Assembly: GCF_018991925.1 (NCBI RefSeq)
Contig: NW_024727898.1
Location: forward strand, 159,501 to 223,500
DNA length: 64,000 bases
Direction of reading: 5' to 3'
Origin: Homarus americanus
Lineage: Eukaryota; Arthropoda; Malacostraca; Decapoda; Nephropidae
Shown here: piece by piece, positions 21,480 to 32,619 of the stretch
How positions within the stretch are numbered: the stretch's first letter is position 1
Layout: each line of letters begins with the position of its first letter
Notes under the pieces: generated by a model
What the model was told of the DNA's origin: nothing
What the model saw: the letters and a program-made list of their open reading frames with translations, nothing else
The model's database searches: none
Made by a program: the position numbers and the translations under genes

Positions 21480-22438
21480 GAGAAAGTGACTTTTTATAGA
21501 CCCAACGTAAACAATTACACACAGTCGGTCATCATTCACTTGGTGCCTCTGTCTCATCCACAGAGAGAATGATAAAATGAGAGAATAAAAGACAAACAGA
21601 AAAATAACCAAAAAAATTCACACGTAAAGACAACAAACGACCCCAAACTCACCTTCAAAACGACCCCAGTGACATTAAACACAATAGGAACGTACCTGAC
21701 CTTACGATAGACAAATAGCACCAAATTGGAACAAAATCGACTAACAATCACTCAAGTTATGGTGCGGACAACCCCTTCACCTCCCCCTCAAAATAAAAAG
21801 ACGGACTGGTGGACGAACTGACAGACAGCTCCGGGGTAATCTATCTTCACGGGAATTTCCATGATATTTTACGATTAATTACTTGAGCAAACACCAAAAT
21901 GAATAAATGTTTTAAAGAATTACATGAAAATATTACTAAAAAAAATGTCAGCTTAGGTAGAGAATTTTTTTCATTGGTATTTTTCTTTTTAATTTTAAAT
22001 ATTTAATTTTTCGTTTCGTTTTCTACACAATTTAATTTTAATTTATTATTCATTTATTTATTTTATTTTTCAGTTCTTTTAGATTTGATTTTTTCTCTTA
22101 TTCTTCCGTTCTTCATTAATTCTTTCATTTTAATTTTGTCCTTTATTTTGTGTATAAATTATTTTGCATTTAATGTTTGTTTTTTTAATTTAATTTATGT
22201 TACCATCCTTTAATTTTTTGTCTTCTAATTATACAACAAATAAAAAACTTGACCTCGCAATATATTACGTCACCAAGCTATACACCTGTAAACACCTGGT
22301 GCAGCAATCATCTACACCTGGGGACAACCTACCTGAGGCTGCAGGTGTTGAGAGAGAGAGAGGGAGGATGGACTACTGTTAGGTTTCACACTTACCTGAA
22401 AAAAAAAAATAACATTTTAGTTGCAGGTACAAACAATT

Positions 22439-22440
<2 letters not shown>
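21480..22440. other. Unique, partly AT-rich sequence
   Basis: 21900-22230 is strongly T/A-rich. Elsewhere composition is mixed. No gene or RNA is recognised. Confidence 0.5.
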
Positions 22441-22497
<57 letters not shown>

Positions 22498-22519
22498 ACA
22501 CACACACACACACACACAC
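22441..22519. repeat. (AC)n microsatellite with interruption
   Basis: Pure AC to 22490, an AAACACAAC interruption, then AC to 22519. Confidence 0.97.
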
Positions 22520-22742
22520 GTCTAAAAATAGGTATACTACACAATATCCCGTATATATTCATGTAACAAAACACCCCAGTCCAGGATTCGAGGCACCATT
22601 GCTACCGTAGATATATGTTTCAATGTACAAATGCGGTGTAATGGACGTAAGCCGCGGCCATTCAGCTCCCGAGAAAATCTTTAATTAAAGGCATGTGGAG
22701 GCAACACTGGGGTTCTCATTGGCCATAATTCGATAAACAATT

Positions 22743-22783
<41 letters not shown>

Positions 22784-23330
22784 CAGCTGTGAGGTCATCA
22801 TCTTGCACAAAAGCCATACACAGATTAAATAAACATCAACACAGAACCTTCGTTAACATCCATCAAAGTGGTGATCAGGACTGTGCTAATTACCGACCAG
22901 AAACAATTTAACTCACTGCAACTTGATACAAACACGTGAGTCCAGTTAAAAAAACAAACCCAATGAGGTAACGAGACAGTGATGTTAATATAATTGTCTC
23001 AAACATCAAAACATTTTAACTTGGGTTTAAACACAACTTGGGTTTAAACACAATATGTCTTAATCTGTATTAGAGGATTAATTCATATAATATTTGGATG
23101 AGTTGGATTAATTAAGGTTGCCATATGGAGCAGATTATAAATTCTCAACTTAGTGTCCCCCGGCTACTGCAACATCTGACCTACAATGATTAATTATATT
23201 CCTTATTTCTTCAGGAGGTCACAACACACACCTGTGGACACACCTGCCCGGGAGCCATCTCATCTGGGGAATTGTTCTTATCCATAAATGGTTCAAACAC
23301 TTTATATTTTTGTTTGTTTGGTTTACTATT
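22520..23330. other. Unique sequence, no supported gene
   Basis: Contains (GT)n at 22747-22779. The phrase AACTTGGGTTTAAACACAA is duplicated in tandem near 23019-23053. No coding signal. Confidence 0.5.
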
Positions 23331-23334
23331 TGGT

Positions 23335-23386
23335 GATGGTGGTGGTGGTGGTGGTGGTGTGGTGGTGGTGGTGGTGGTGGTGGTGG

Positions 23387-23435
<49 letters not shown>

Positions 23436-23540
23436 GGTGGTGGTGGTGGTGGTGGTATGGTGATGATGATGATGATGATGTGATGGTGGTGGTGGTGGTG
23501 GTGGTGGTGGTGGTGGTGGTGGTGGTGATAATGATGATGG
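23335..23540. repeat. (GGT)n/(GAT)n compound microsatellite
   Basis: Alternating blocks of GGT and GAT triplets, with single-base phase shifts at TGTGG and GTATGG. Confidence 0.97.
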
Positions 23541-23999
23541 AGCTCAACCAATTTAGAGGATCAAGCTGCTCAGGGGGGGGAGGGGTTGGGGGGTAGAGAG
23601 TGGGTGTTGGTAGGGGGGGACAGGTTGGGGGATGGAGAGGAGAGAGGGACCACCTACCTGGGCTGGCTGGCAAGGTTGATGAGTCAAGTGATGTGGCATT
23701 ATGAGGTTACCTTGACGCGGTCATCAGTGTGTGCCCGCGCCTTCTCCCCACCCCACCTCAACAACCACCTACCACCTCCTGACGCGGCTCAAGTCCTCTC
23801 TTAGGCATGACAGCAAATTCCACGCGTTTACGGGTATGAAAAGAACTGATTGGACCTTTCCCTGGACCTCCCCATCAAGACTTCAGCATGACGTGTGCTG
23901 ATTGAACCTTCTCCAGCGTGATATTGCCTAATGTTCCTCTCCGTCTCCAGGTTCGAACCCCTTACGTCACTTTAAGTTGTGTTAAGTTTGAGAAGGTTA

Positions 24000-24110
24000 C
24001 ATCAGATTAAATTAGGTTTGACGACACTGCATTACGTCAGTTTACATTAGGTTAGATTAGACTAAATTACGTATAAGTTTAGGTTAGACTAAACAAATTC
24101 GAAGAACTGA
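24000..24110. repeat. Degenerate TTAGG/TTAGATTAG-type stretch
   Basis: ACATTAGGTTAGATTAGACTAAATTA and similar words, interspersed with CGTCA, look like decayed telomere-type repeats. Confidence 0.4.
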
Positions 24111-24156
24111 GAATTTAACTTTAAAACGGGAAGACAACTGACTACCTGGTGAGTCA

Positions 24157-24381
24157 GTGGGAGAGACGCTGCCGGACATCTTGATGGACAAGGACCAATC
24201 CCCGCACGTCAAGCCCGCATATGTGTGGATTCTGGCAAGTCACATCTTTGTCATGGCAATCGGTCAACCAAATTCTCGCCCTGACATCTTGCAGGTCAAT
24301 TTCCTTCCCTACCGACGAGTTCTGTCACTTATTGAAGAAAACCAAATGTGTGTATCCAATCCGCCGGAAAATTTACACTGA
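24157..24381 (+). CDS. Unrecognised 74-codon open frame
   Basis: The frame is not low-complexity and has balanced composition, with a hydrophobic stretch (VWILASHIFVMAI) near residues 23-35. There is no recognisable domain, upstream promoter or splice partner, and random frames of this length are expected in 64 kb. Confidence 0.12.
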   Translation: MGETLPDILMDKDQSPHVKPAYVWILASHIFVMAIGQPNSRPDILQVNFLPYRRVLSLIEENQMCVSNPPENLH

Positions 24382-24411
24382 ATGATTCCTGAATTTATGT
24401 TAGTTATTTTT

Positions 24412-24504
24412 GATCACCTAAAGATTAACTCCAGCTTAATTCACCTTAATGTTAATCTAATCATCAGGTGAAATAAGGTAAGTGTGGCTAATCTTGAGAT
24501 GATT
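24412..24504. mobile_element. Palindromic element, copy B
   Basis: The left arm (GATCACCTAAAGATTAACTC from 24412) is inverted at about 24479-24504 (GTGTGGCTAATCTTGAGATG), with a CATCAGGTGAAAT motif in the spacer. It shares the AAAGATTA arm core with copies at 11185 and 29927. Pairing is imperfect. Confidence 0.45.
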
Positions 24505-24546
24505 CAGATTAACCTGATAACCTGCCTTGTCAATACTAACCAGCTA

Positions 24547-24905
24547 GAAAAGACAGCCAGCAAGTCAGCCAACCAAGCAATCACCTCACTAGCCAGCCAA
24601 AAAATCAACTACCCCACCAGTTAAACAACCAACCAACCCTCTAAACAGTCAGGTAGCCAACCAACCTGCCAGCCAACCAGCAACCAGCCAACCGCAGCCA
24701 GCCAACCAGCCAACCACCCAGCCAGCCAACCACCCCACCACCCAGCCAACCGCACACCAGCCAGCCAACCAGCCAACCACCCAGCCAGCCAACCACCCCA
24801 CCAACCAGCCAACCACCCCGCCACCCAGCCAACCACCCCACCAACCAGCCAACCAGCCAACCACCCAGCCAACCACCCCACCAACCAGCCAACCACCCAG
24901 CCAGC
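24547..24905. repeat. CCAGCCAA-type tetranucleotide-derived array
   Basis: CCAG, CCAA and CCAC tetramers are arranged in longer periods such as CCAGCCAACCACCCAGCCAG and CCAACCACCCCACCAACCAG. The left part (24547-24650) is degenerate. Trp/Gly/Leu frames on the minus strand are artefacts. Confidence 0.93.
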
Positions 24906-25013
24906 CAGCTCGCCTAATAAGATTCGCCGAAGCAGACACATCCTCGTGCACAATATTTGTCGCCCGAAATAACTAACGAAGGCAGATTGGACTCTGAGAG
25001 ATCGGATCCGTGA

Positions 25014-25515
25014 GACTCCCTCCTTACCGTCAATAGTGAGACTCCTTCTATACCGTGAATAGTGAGACTCCTTCTATACCGTGAATAGTGAGACTCCCTC
25101 TATACCGTGAATAGTGAGACTCCTTATATACCGTGAATAGTGAGACTCCTTCTATACCGTCAATAGTGAGACTCCTCTATACCGTGAATGGTGAGACTCA
25201 TATATACCGTGAATAGTGAGACTCCTTCTATACCGTCAATGATGAGACTCCCTCCTTACCATCAATAGTGAGACTCCTTCTATACCGTGAATGTTGAGAC
25301 TCCTTCTATACCGTGAATAGTGAGACTCCTTCTATGCCGTGAATAGTGAGACTCCTTCTATACCGTGAATACTGAGACTCCCTCTATACCGTGAATAGTG
25401 AGACTCCTTCTATACCGTGAATAATGAGACTTCTTCTATACCGTGAATAATGAGACTTCTTCTATACCGTGAATAATGAGACTTCTTCTATACCGTGAAT
25501 ACTGAGACTCCCTCC
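25014..25515. repeat. 26 bp minisatellite, about 19 copies
   Basis: The unit contains GTGAGACTCCTTCTATACCG. Copies vary at CCTTCTA/CCCTCTA/CCTTATA, GTGAA/GTCAA and AGTGAG/AATGAG. Two identical AATGAGACTTCT copies sit side by side near 25420-25490, a local duplication. Confidence 0.97.
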
Positions 25516-25574
25516 TTACCGGGGAATAGCACCTCGATATTTTCCGTCCCCTCTCTCACCATTCCAACACAATG

Positions 25575-25625
25575 GGAATGTCGGAAATGTTTCTGGGAAT
25601 GTTGGGAATGTTTCTGGGAATGCTA
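25575..25625. repeat. GGGAATGTT short repeat
   Basis: GGGAATGT repeated about four times with TTTCTG inserts. Confidence 0.7.
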
Positions 25626-25746
25626 CATTGTGATAGATTTACCGGGATTACAAGAAACAGATGAGCTGATTAGATAATAAATTTTCTGACGGACGCCCAA
25701 GATTATATCGGAAATTGAATGTCCTGAATTATTACGGCGGCGAGTT

Positions 25747-25867
25747 AGTTGGATGTGTTGGTTAGGATGAGGTGGATGTGTTGGTTAGGATGAGTTGGAT
25801 GTGTTGGTTAGGATGAGTTGGATGTGTTGGTTAGGATGAGTTGGATGTGTTGGTTAGGATGAATTAG
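25747..25867. repeat. 23 bp minisatellite, five copies
   Basis: The unit contains GGATGTGTTGGTTAGGATGA. Only one substitution (GAGGTGG for GAGTTGG) is seen in the first copy. Confidence 0.95.
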
Positions 25868-25969
25868 CTGAGTATAGTTTGCATCATATTACACTGAGTT
25901 AGTTGTGTTTGTTGTGATGAATTAGTTGCCTTTGTGATTATAGTAAGATACATTTACTTCAATACCATC

Positions 25970-26282
25970 CTACAGATTCCCACACGTGTTCACTTCACTT
26001 ACTTCAGATTTCAACGCCACGCAAGAGTAATCCCGTTGCGTTTACTTCTCTCACGTCTCAGATTTCCACGCCTTATAGAGAATCTTGCGTTCACTCCTCT
26101 TACCTCAGATTTCAACGCAAAATAACAAGGTCTCTCCAGCATTTTATTCAATCTTAGCCCCGATTTCCACGCCTAGTACTTTCCTGCGTTCACTTATCTC
26201 AGCCCCGATTTCCACGCCTATCTCAGCCCACAGATTTCCACACCTATCTCAGCTCACAGATTTCCACGCCAAATAACAAGCG
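25970..26282. repeat. Degenerate CAGATTTCCACGCC repeat
   Basis: CAGATTTCCACGCC or GATTTCCACGCCTA recurs about eight times at irregular 30-50 bp spacing with GTTCACTT and TATCTCAGC fillers. Old, strongly diverged array. Confidence 0.75.
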
Positions 26283-26429
26283 AGTTGGTTGCGTTCACTT
26301 CAATAGTATCTAAGGTTTCCACGTGTTATAATTTCCCCGGAGACCTCACCTTGTCAGATTAATATACATGTAATTATTAGGCAACAGGTAAGGCAGTGAA
26401 CACCATCTGTGGGAGATATACAGTAGTTT

Positions 26430-26577
26430 ATTAACGTGGAAAGAGGAGGAGGAGGAGGGAGTGGAGGAAGGAGAGGGAGAGGAGTGGGAGGGCAGGGAGG
26501 GAGGGAGGGAGACGAGGAGGAAAGGATGGGGAGGGAAGGTGTCTGTCAAGATGATTAAGGTGTGGTAGGTTAGTTAG

Positions 26578-26614
<37 letters not shown>

Positions 26615-26631
26615 TCTCTCTCTCTCTCTCC
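26430..26631. repeat. Purine tract and (CT)n
   Basis: 26438-26540 is GGAGG-rich; 26580-26631 is CT with one CC interruption. Confidence 0.9.
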
Positions 26632-26662
26632 GATAAAGATAAACAAGCCATCCTCTGCTCCC

Positions 26663-26860
26663 CGTGACATCATAGATCTTGTCCCCCACTCCTTTGACGT
26701 CATAGATTTTGTCCTCCACTCCTTTGACGTCATAGATTTTGTCCTCAACTCCTTTGACGTCATATTTTTGTCCTCCACTCCCCTGACGTCATAGATCTTG
26801 TCCTCCACTCCCCTGACGTCATAGATCATGTCCTTCACTCCCTTGACGTCACCCATCGTG
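26663..26860. repeat. 30 bp minisatellite carrying CRE-type sites
   Basis: Seven tandem copies with TTTGTCCTCCACTCC and a TGACGTCATAG core. The perfect palindrome TGACGTCA occurs at 26695, 26725, 26755, 26784, 26814 and 26844; the first copy has TGACATCA at 26665. TGACGTCA is the consensus site of CREB/ATF-family bZIP factors. Spacing is 29-30 bp. Whether any protein binds here is unknown. Confidence 0.95.
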
Positions 26861-26929
26861 TCCTCCAGATTATAATTATTCCATTAATTTACTATGTCTC
26901 ACTGTCCAACACATCAGCCTATCCTCTCC

Positions 26930-27225
26930 CTCCTTTTCCACCCTCTCTCCCTCCCTTTTCACTCTCTCTCCCTTCCTCATTTACCACCCCCTCTGCCTAT
27001 TTCCCTTCCATCCCTTCCTCCCTTTCTAATCTCTGCATCTCTCTCTCCTTTTTTATCCCCATACTTTTCTGCTTTCTTTCCCTTTATTCCTTTCTTTCCA
27101 TTCTCTTCCTTCTTTCACATTGTCTCCCCTTTCTTCTTCTTTCTATTCACCTTTTTTTTCTCTATTTCCATCCCCTACCCTTTCCATCCCCCTTCTCTCC
27201 CATCTACTTTCCACTCTTTTCCGTC
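26930..27225. repeat. Pyrimidine-rich low-complexity tract
   Basis: CT-rich plus strand with TTTCC and CCCTC words; (CT)n follows at 27244-27272. Confidence 0.8.
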
Positions 27226-27344
27226 TTTATATTAATGACCTGGACTCTCTCTCTCTCTCTCTCTCTCTCTCTAATAATGATCAAGGGAAGGTTATAAGAG
27301 CCGAGTCAACATGAGTTCGTGGGTGAGTGAGTGTGGGTCTACTA

Positions 27345-27625
27345 TATCACCATACTACCACCATACTATCACCATACTGCTACCATACTGTCGCCATACC
27401 ACCATACTGTCACTATACTGTCGTCATACCACCATACTGTCACCATACTGCCATTATATTGATACCACATTACCACCACACTATCACCAATTCATAATCA
27501 CAACTACCACACCATCACCACAGTACCTCACTATCATACCACCACCATCACACTACCATACCACCACACTACCACACCGTCACCACCACACTACCACACC
27601 GCCACCACACTGCCTCACTACCACC
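27345..27625. repeat. CCATACTRTCAC/CCACAC irregular repeat
   Basis: CACCATACT, CTACCATACT and later CACCACACTACCA words in loose tandem order. The 215-codon frame over it and the following CT tract is not a gene. Confidence 0.85.
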
Positions 27626-27699
27626 TCATCCTCATCTCATTGTCAACGTCCTCGATCACAAACACACAATCCTTCCAATATTCTTCCTATTAACAATTC

Positions 27700-28245
27700 T
27701 TTTGTGTGTTTCCTCCTCCTCTTCCACCTCCTTGTCCACTTCCTTTCATCCTTCTTACACTTTTTTTGCTTCCTCCTCTTTCTCTTCACCCTCTTCCTCC
27801 TTCTCATCATTCACTTCTTCTTCTTCCTTCTATTCCTTGTTCCCTTTCTCCTCTTCCTTCTCCTTCTTCTTCCTTCTGGTCGTTCCCCTCATCCTCCTCC
27901 TTCTTTCACTCCTCTTCTTCTTCTCTCTCGTGCAAGGTTGGTGATCCCCCGCCGTTAGTTTTCTCTAAGTATCGGGGGAGGAGAAGGGAGGGGAGGGTAT
28001 AGGGGAGGGGAGAGGATAAGAGGTAGGGGAGGTGAGAGGATAATGGAGTGAAGGGAAGGAGGTAGGGGATTGGGAGTAGAAGAGGTAGGGGAATGGGGGG
28101 TAGGAGGAGGTAGGGGCGAGGGGAGGGAGGAATAGGGGTTAGGAGTGTAGGAGGTATTAAGGAAGGAGGGAGGAAGGAAAGGAGGAGGTGAGAATTGGGG
28201 AAAGGAAGGAGGTAAGAGGGGAGGGGAGGGTAGGGAGGGAAGAGT
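27700..28245. repeat. Pyrimidine tract followed by purine tract
   Basis: 27700-27935 is C/T on the plus strand (CTTCCTCCTC). 27970-28245 is G/A (GGGGAGG, GGAGGTAGGGG). The two are separated by about 35 bp, giving an imperfect, large inverted-repeat potential. Confidence 0.85.
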
Positions 28246-28466
28246 CTGCCAGCTGATTGCGATGGAGTATCCCAGATAGCCGTGTACGTCAACGCTGCCG
28301 GAGCCGAGATTTCCACTTTGTTTTTCAGGTCGGCCGAGCAAAAATGTGGACGGTAAAGAGAGCTCCGGGGAGAACCTATCCTCTAGTTTATTGAAGATTG
28401 TTCGACTAAATCGTCACATTAGTCGCCCCTAACACGTTTACCTCCCGAGGAACCAATAAAAACCCG

Positions 28467-28760
28467 GGGGTCAAGCAGAGGTCCTGGAGGGCAAGCAGAG
28501 GTTCTGGAAGGCAAGTAGAGGTTCTGGAGGGCAAGTAGAGGTTTTAGAGGGCAAGTACATGTTATAGATGGTAAGTAGAGGTTCTGGAAGTCAAGTATAT
28601 ACGAGTAGGTTCTGGAGGTCAAGCAGAGGTCCTGGAGGTTAAGCAGAGGCCCTGAAGGTCTAGCAGAGGTTTTGAGGATTAAATAGAATACATAGAGGTC
28701 AAGCAGAGATACCAAAAAGACAAACAGATAATCTGGAGGTCAAGCAGAGGATCAAGAGGT
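28467..28760. repeat. 20-21 bp minisatellite, about 13 copies
   Basis: The unit resembles GCAAGTAGAGGTTCTGGAGG, with GTCAAGCAGAGG variants to the right. Copies diverge steadily from left to right. Confidence 0.92.
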
Positions 28761-28857
28761 CGAGAATGGAACTTATACAGAGACCTTACTGGGGGCAGGA
28801 TGACGTCACGGACACCAACATTACAGACAAAAATAAACAATATTTTTTCTTATGACA

Positions 28858-29235
28858 ACAACCACCACCACCACCACCACCACCACCACCACCACAACCA
28901 CAACCACAACACCCAGTAGCAGTAGGAGGAGGGAAAGGGGACAGGAGGGGGAGGAGGGGGAGAAAAGAGGAGTTTGGAAGATGAAGGAGGGGGAGTGAAG
29001 TTAGAGAGGGATAGATGATGAGAGAGTAGAGGTGGAAAAGGGATGGAAATGAAGGGAGAGAAACAGAGAGGAGAAATATAAGAAGAGGAGATGAAGGGAG
29101 GTGAGATGGGGAAAAGGAGGGAGGGTGAAAGAGGAAAGGAGATTTTGAGGGAAAAGTGGGAGGAAGGAAAGAGAGGAAAGGAGGTTTGGAGAGAAAAGTG
29201 GAAGGAAGGAGAGAGAGAAAGAGAGGAAGAGAGAC
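28858..29235. repeat. (CCA)n and purine tract
   Basis: 28858-28893 is CAC triplets, then CAACCA units; 28921-29235 is GA-rich (GGAGGAAGGA). Confidence 0.9.
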
Positions 29236-29483
29236 AATGAAATAGATGGACAAAATCTTAAACTCCAACAAGTCTCTTTATTGGAGGGAGATAAGGGAAG
29301 TAATGCAAGAGAAACAGGTCACCAGGGAGGGACCTTGGGCTGGCTGCCACGAGATAAGGGAGGAACTAGGGAGAGCATTAATTACCTGATGGACAGTTTT
29401 AAAAGTAAAAAGTTTGGTTGTGTTGTATGGCCTGAGGCGGCCACTAGGCTGTGTGCTGTGGTCTCCTGGCCTCAGTGGTGAGT

Positions 29484-29630
29484 TGATGGTGGTGGTGGTG
29501 GTGGTGGTGGTGGTGGTGGTGGTGGTGGTGGTGGTGAGTGGGGGTGGTGGTGGTGGTGATGGTATGGTGGTGGTAGTGGTGGTGGTGGTATGGTGATGGT
29601 ATGGGGGTAGTGGTGGTGTGGTGGTATGAT
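29484..29630. repeat. (GGT)n microsatellite
   Basis: Pure GGT to 29534, then GGT with GAT, GTAT and AGT interruptions. Confidence 0.96.
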
Positions 29631-29789
29631 GGTGATATCGTTACATATCGACACAGTGCGGGTGTTTCCGCGGTGTGCTGATGTGACTCAGGTTCACTAA
29701 CACGGTGTCGTCCTTAGTGGCTACAACACCTACCACCATTATAGCGGACCTAAACAAGGTTAAGTTATGTTTAGGATAAGTCAGATATA

Positions 29790-29875
29790 CAGTACGTTAA
29801 GTTAGGTTAAATTAGGTTAGGTTAGATTAGCTGGGACAAGTTAGGTTACGGTGAGATAGATTAGGTTAGGTTTTC
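29790..29875 (+). repeat. Degenerate TTAGG run
   Basis: AGGTTAGGTTAGATTAG and related words; a decayed interstitial telomere-type repeat. Confidence 0.8.
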
Positions 29876-29926
29876 GTTGGCCCATCCAGGTGAGGAAAAG
29901 AAGAACTGAAAGGGACACCCAAGCTT

Positions 29927-30012
29927 AGTTCACCTAAAGATTAACCACCCTAAGACTAACCGATCACCCCGCATATAACATTAGTTTGATTAATCTTCAG
30001 GAGAAATGAACT
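29927..30012. mobile_element. Palindromic element, copy C
   Basis: AGTTCACCTAAAGATTAACC (29927-29946) is inverted at 29990-30012 (TTAATCTTCAGGAGAAATGA then ACT). A second AATCTTCAGGTGATCC lies at 30025-30040. Arm sequences match copies at 11185 and 24412. Confidence 0.5.
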
Positions 30013-30039
30013 AGGCTGTTTTGAAATCTTCAGGTGATC

Positions 30040-30620
30040 CAATTACATCCTCAAAAACTGAGAAAAATGTGTTGTGTGCGAGGAGTATCACCGTGTGGGG
30101 GGTGGGGGGAGGGGTCCTTTCTCATAACATTCTGCCCAGTGACACGTAATGATCACATGTAGACCCAGGTATGTCTTAGTCAGGTGTTGTCTTAGTCACG
30201 TCTTGTGTGTGTGTGTGTGTGTGAGTTGTATACAGTAATGCGCCACTTGCCATGGTGAAGTGTGAGCACAACACCAGGTGACGCGAGCCTTTCTGCATGG
30301 TGTGAGTGTTGCAGCGTATGAGAGAGTCTTTGTGGCTTAGGTACAGCATTTATGTGATCATGAGCATGCAGTAGAGGCTGTCATGCTGTGATATCCTGTT
30401 GTTCTTTGGTCAAGGTGAGGATACGGGGGGGGGGGGGTTGTTTTTGTATCTCCTTTCCTGTAGTAAATTTTATGTAATGGGAATAATTATTTTTATAAGA
30501 TATGTTAATTATCTTATCTATTCGACCGTCTTTTGCACACTAATTATAACGGTTAATTAATTTAGTGTGTTTGAGGTTCATTAGTAATTCAGAGACAGGT
30601 AGTTTCTGGATTACTTCATG
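30040..30620. other. Unique sequence, no supported gene
   Basis: Mixed DNA with (GT)n at 30204-30223 and a G homopolymer near 30426-30437. No coding frame. Confidence 0.5.
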
Positions 30621-30689
30621 TTTACGAGTAACCCGGAGATAGTGACTCTGACCAGTACCTCTCTTACCCCTCCTTTCTTCTACCCATGG

Positions 30690-30850
30690 CTCGTCCCCCT
30701 GACTCACCTCACTTTACAATCCACTTTTCCTCTTCCCCACTATGCAATACCTCCCCCCTTCTTCATTTACACTTCCCCCTTCATTTTACACTTTCCCTTC
30801 CCTTCTCCTCCCCTCCCTTATTTTACACCCCCCCCGCCTTGCTCGCGCCC
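30690..30850. repeat. Pyrimidine-rich low-complexity tract
   Basis: TTCCCC/CACTT-rich plus strand; overlapping Pro/Ser/His frames are artefacts. Confidence 0.7.
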
Positions 30851-30959
30851 CGCTCACAAAATGGTCACAATAAAAAGAGAATTCTGACACATTTTACTCC
30901 GACATTATTTAAATATGAAGCATTATATTATACTTCATAAATAGTCAGCGCTAAAATGT

Positions 30960-31128
30960 CCCGTTGGTTCATCAACCGTTGGTGTATCAGCCGTTGGTGT
31001 ATCAGCCGTTGGTGTATCAGCCGTTGGTTCATCAACCGTTGGTTCATCAACCGTTGGTTCCTCAACCGTTGGTTCCTCAACCGTTGGTTCATCAGCCGTT
31101 GGTTCATCAGCCGTTGGTTCATCAACTG
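30960..31128. repeat. 15 bp minisatellite, about 11 copies
   Basis: The unit is CCGTTGGTTCATCAA with GTGTATCAG and TTCCTCAA variants in blocks. Because 15 is a multiple of three, both strands give periodic pentapeptide frames; these are artefacts. Confidence 0.96.
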
Positions 31129-31139
31129 TTGATATACCA

Positions 31140-31500
31140 GCCTTCCTACCGTTTTCTTTTAATTTACAGTAATTATATGGTTTATCCAGCCAGACTTGCT
31201 ATAATTATGAGAAGCCTAAATCCGACACAATATAATCTTTAAAAAGCTTGAATCAGACGGACACACAAACAGTCTGACCAACACCATGTATATTCAACGC
31301 GGCGTGGCGGTGTTCATGTCACTACACGAGTTCATTTCCATGTTGACACATATCCACGCTTGTCTATTTTGAAGAATTTATATAAACATACAGTATATAC
31401 CATGTTAAACCTTCAAAAAATTATAATATGCATTTTTATATTTACAGCGGTCCACCATGTTTGTTTTGAAATACGATTCTCTATCTCTCTAGCACACACA
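31140..31500. other. Unique sequence, no supported gene
   Basis: AT-leaning DNA without repeats or a convincing frame. Confidence 0.5.
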
Positions 31501-31507
31501 TACAGTA

Positions 31508-31509
<2 letters not shown>

Positions 31510-31549
<40 letters not shown>

Positions 31550-31785
31550 ATATTCCACAAGGCAATACAATCGTGGATAATCTTACAACTCTGAGAAAAT
31601 ATCTTTGTTTCTGGTTCTTAGTTTGCATCATTCAGCTGCTTCAGAGTTCAGTGTTTATGTGGTGAAGTGATAACAAGAAGGCTTCAGGAAGTTGTGGTTC
31701 TGTGTCTTGGTGATGAAATGTCCGGTTGGTGATTGGTTAAAGGAAGTTGAATAGCGATAGGATAGTGTGTTATATCTCTCTGTAT

Positions 31786-31829
<44 letters not shown>
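31510..31829. repeat. (AC)n and (GT)n tracts
   Basis: 31510-31546 is AC and 31788-31829 is GT, separated by about 240 bp of unique DNA. The opposite orientation gives an inverted pair of dinucleotide tracts. Confidence 0.97.
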
Positions 31830-31830
<1 letters not shown>

Positions 31831-32041
31831 ATAGTAGGCTACATGAGACATAAACCCTAATAACTAATCTCAGTGACTTGACGTAATTACACCTCATTTC
31901 TTGCAGTAGTGACAGAGGTGTAATATAAACACTGACATATCATTGATTAAAACACCACGGAAATAAACCCCAATGTCAGGGTTTTGATCAACTTCGGTAT
32001 CTCATCTACAAAGGCAAAACGTTTTATGTGATTAATTCTGG

Positions 32042-32044
<3 letters not shown>

Positions 32045-32117
<73 letters not shown>

Positions 32118-32425
32118 CCCTCACTCCAGTTCTCCCTGATCCCCACCTCCTCACCACCTCCTCCCTTACCCCTCCCACCCTCACCCTTACCTTCCCTCAT
32201 CCTGTCCTTCCTTTCCTTCCATGCACCTTATCCCCCTTCCCCCACCCTCCTTATTCCCTTTCCTCGTCCTCCCTTTCCTCTCCCCACCCACTGTTCCTTC
32301 CGTCCTCCCGGGCAAACAAACGTCAACAGAAGCCGACCATCGCTACGTAAACAATATGAAGACAAACAAACAAACAAACAAAATATAATAATAATCATAA
32401 TAATCATAATAATAATAATAAATAA
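32045..32425. repeat. (CT)n, pyrimidine tract, (AAAC)n and (AAT)n
   Basis: 32045-32114 is pure CT. CT/CCC-rich DNA follows to about 32300. (AAAC)n lies at 32362-32381 and AAT/AATC at 32384-32424. Confidence 0.93.
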
Positions 32426-32619
32426 TTTTGGGGGTTGTTTACTTTAGTTTATAATTCAGGTTCATTTATTACGACTGATTTTCTTCTTTCCTTTCCCTTC
32501 TTTTATCTGTTTCTTTCTCTTGTCTTCCTTCCTTCCTTCGCTTCATCTGATTTTCTCTGCCCACCCTTCCCCTCCTATTCCCTTCCTACAATTTTACATC
32601 ACCTCTACATATATATCCC

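Noticed and set aside
23951..23962. GGTTCGAACCCC resembling a tRNA B box
   Set aside because: The flanking bases do not form a 5 bp T-stem, and no D-arm or anticodon stem is found upstream.
25014..25515. CRISPR-like array
   Set aside because: Repeats are directly contiguous with no spacers and the DNA is eukaryotic; the same applies to the 22, 23, 25 and 30 bp arrays.
27311..27958. 215-codon frame, longest in part of the window
   Set aside because: It covers CCATACTRTCAC repeats and a CT-rich tract only; composition follows the repeats.
29281..29481. 66-codon frame with balanced composition
   Set aside because: No recognisable domain, no splice signals of quality and length within chance; not annotated.
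30960..31128. Possible repetitive secreted protein with a pentapeptide repeat
   Set aside because: The 15 bp unit is open on both strands, with no signal peptide and no unique flanking coding sequence.
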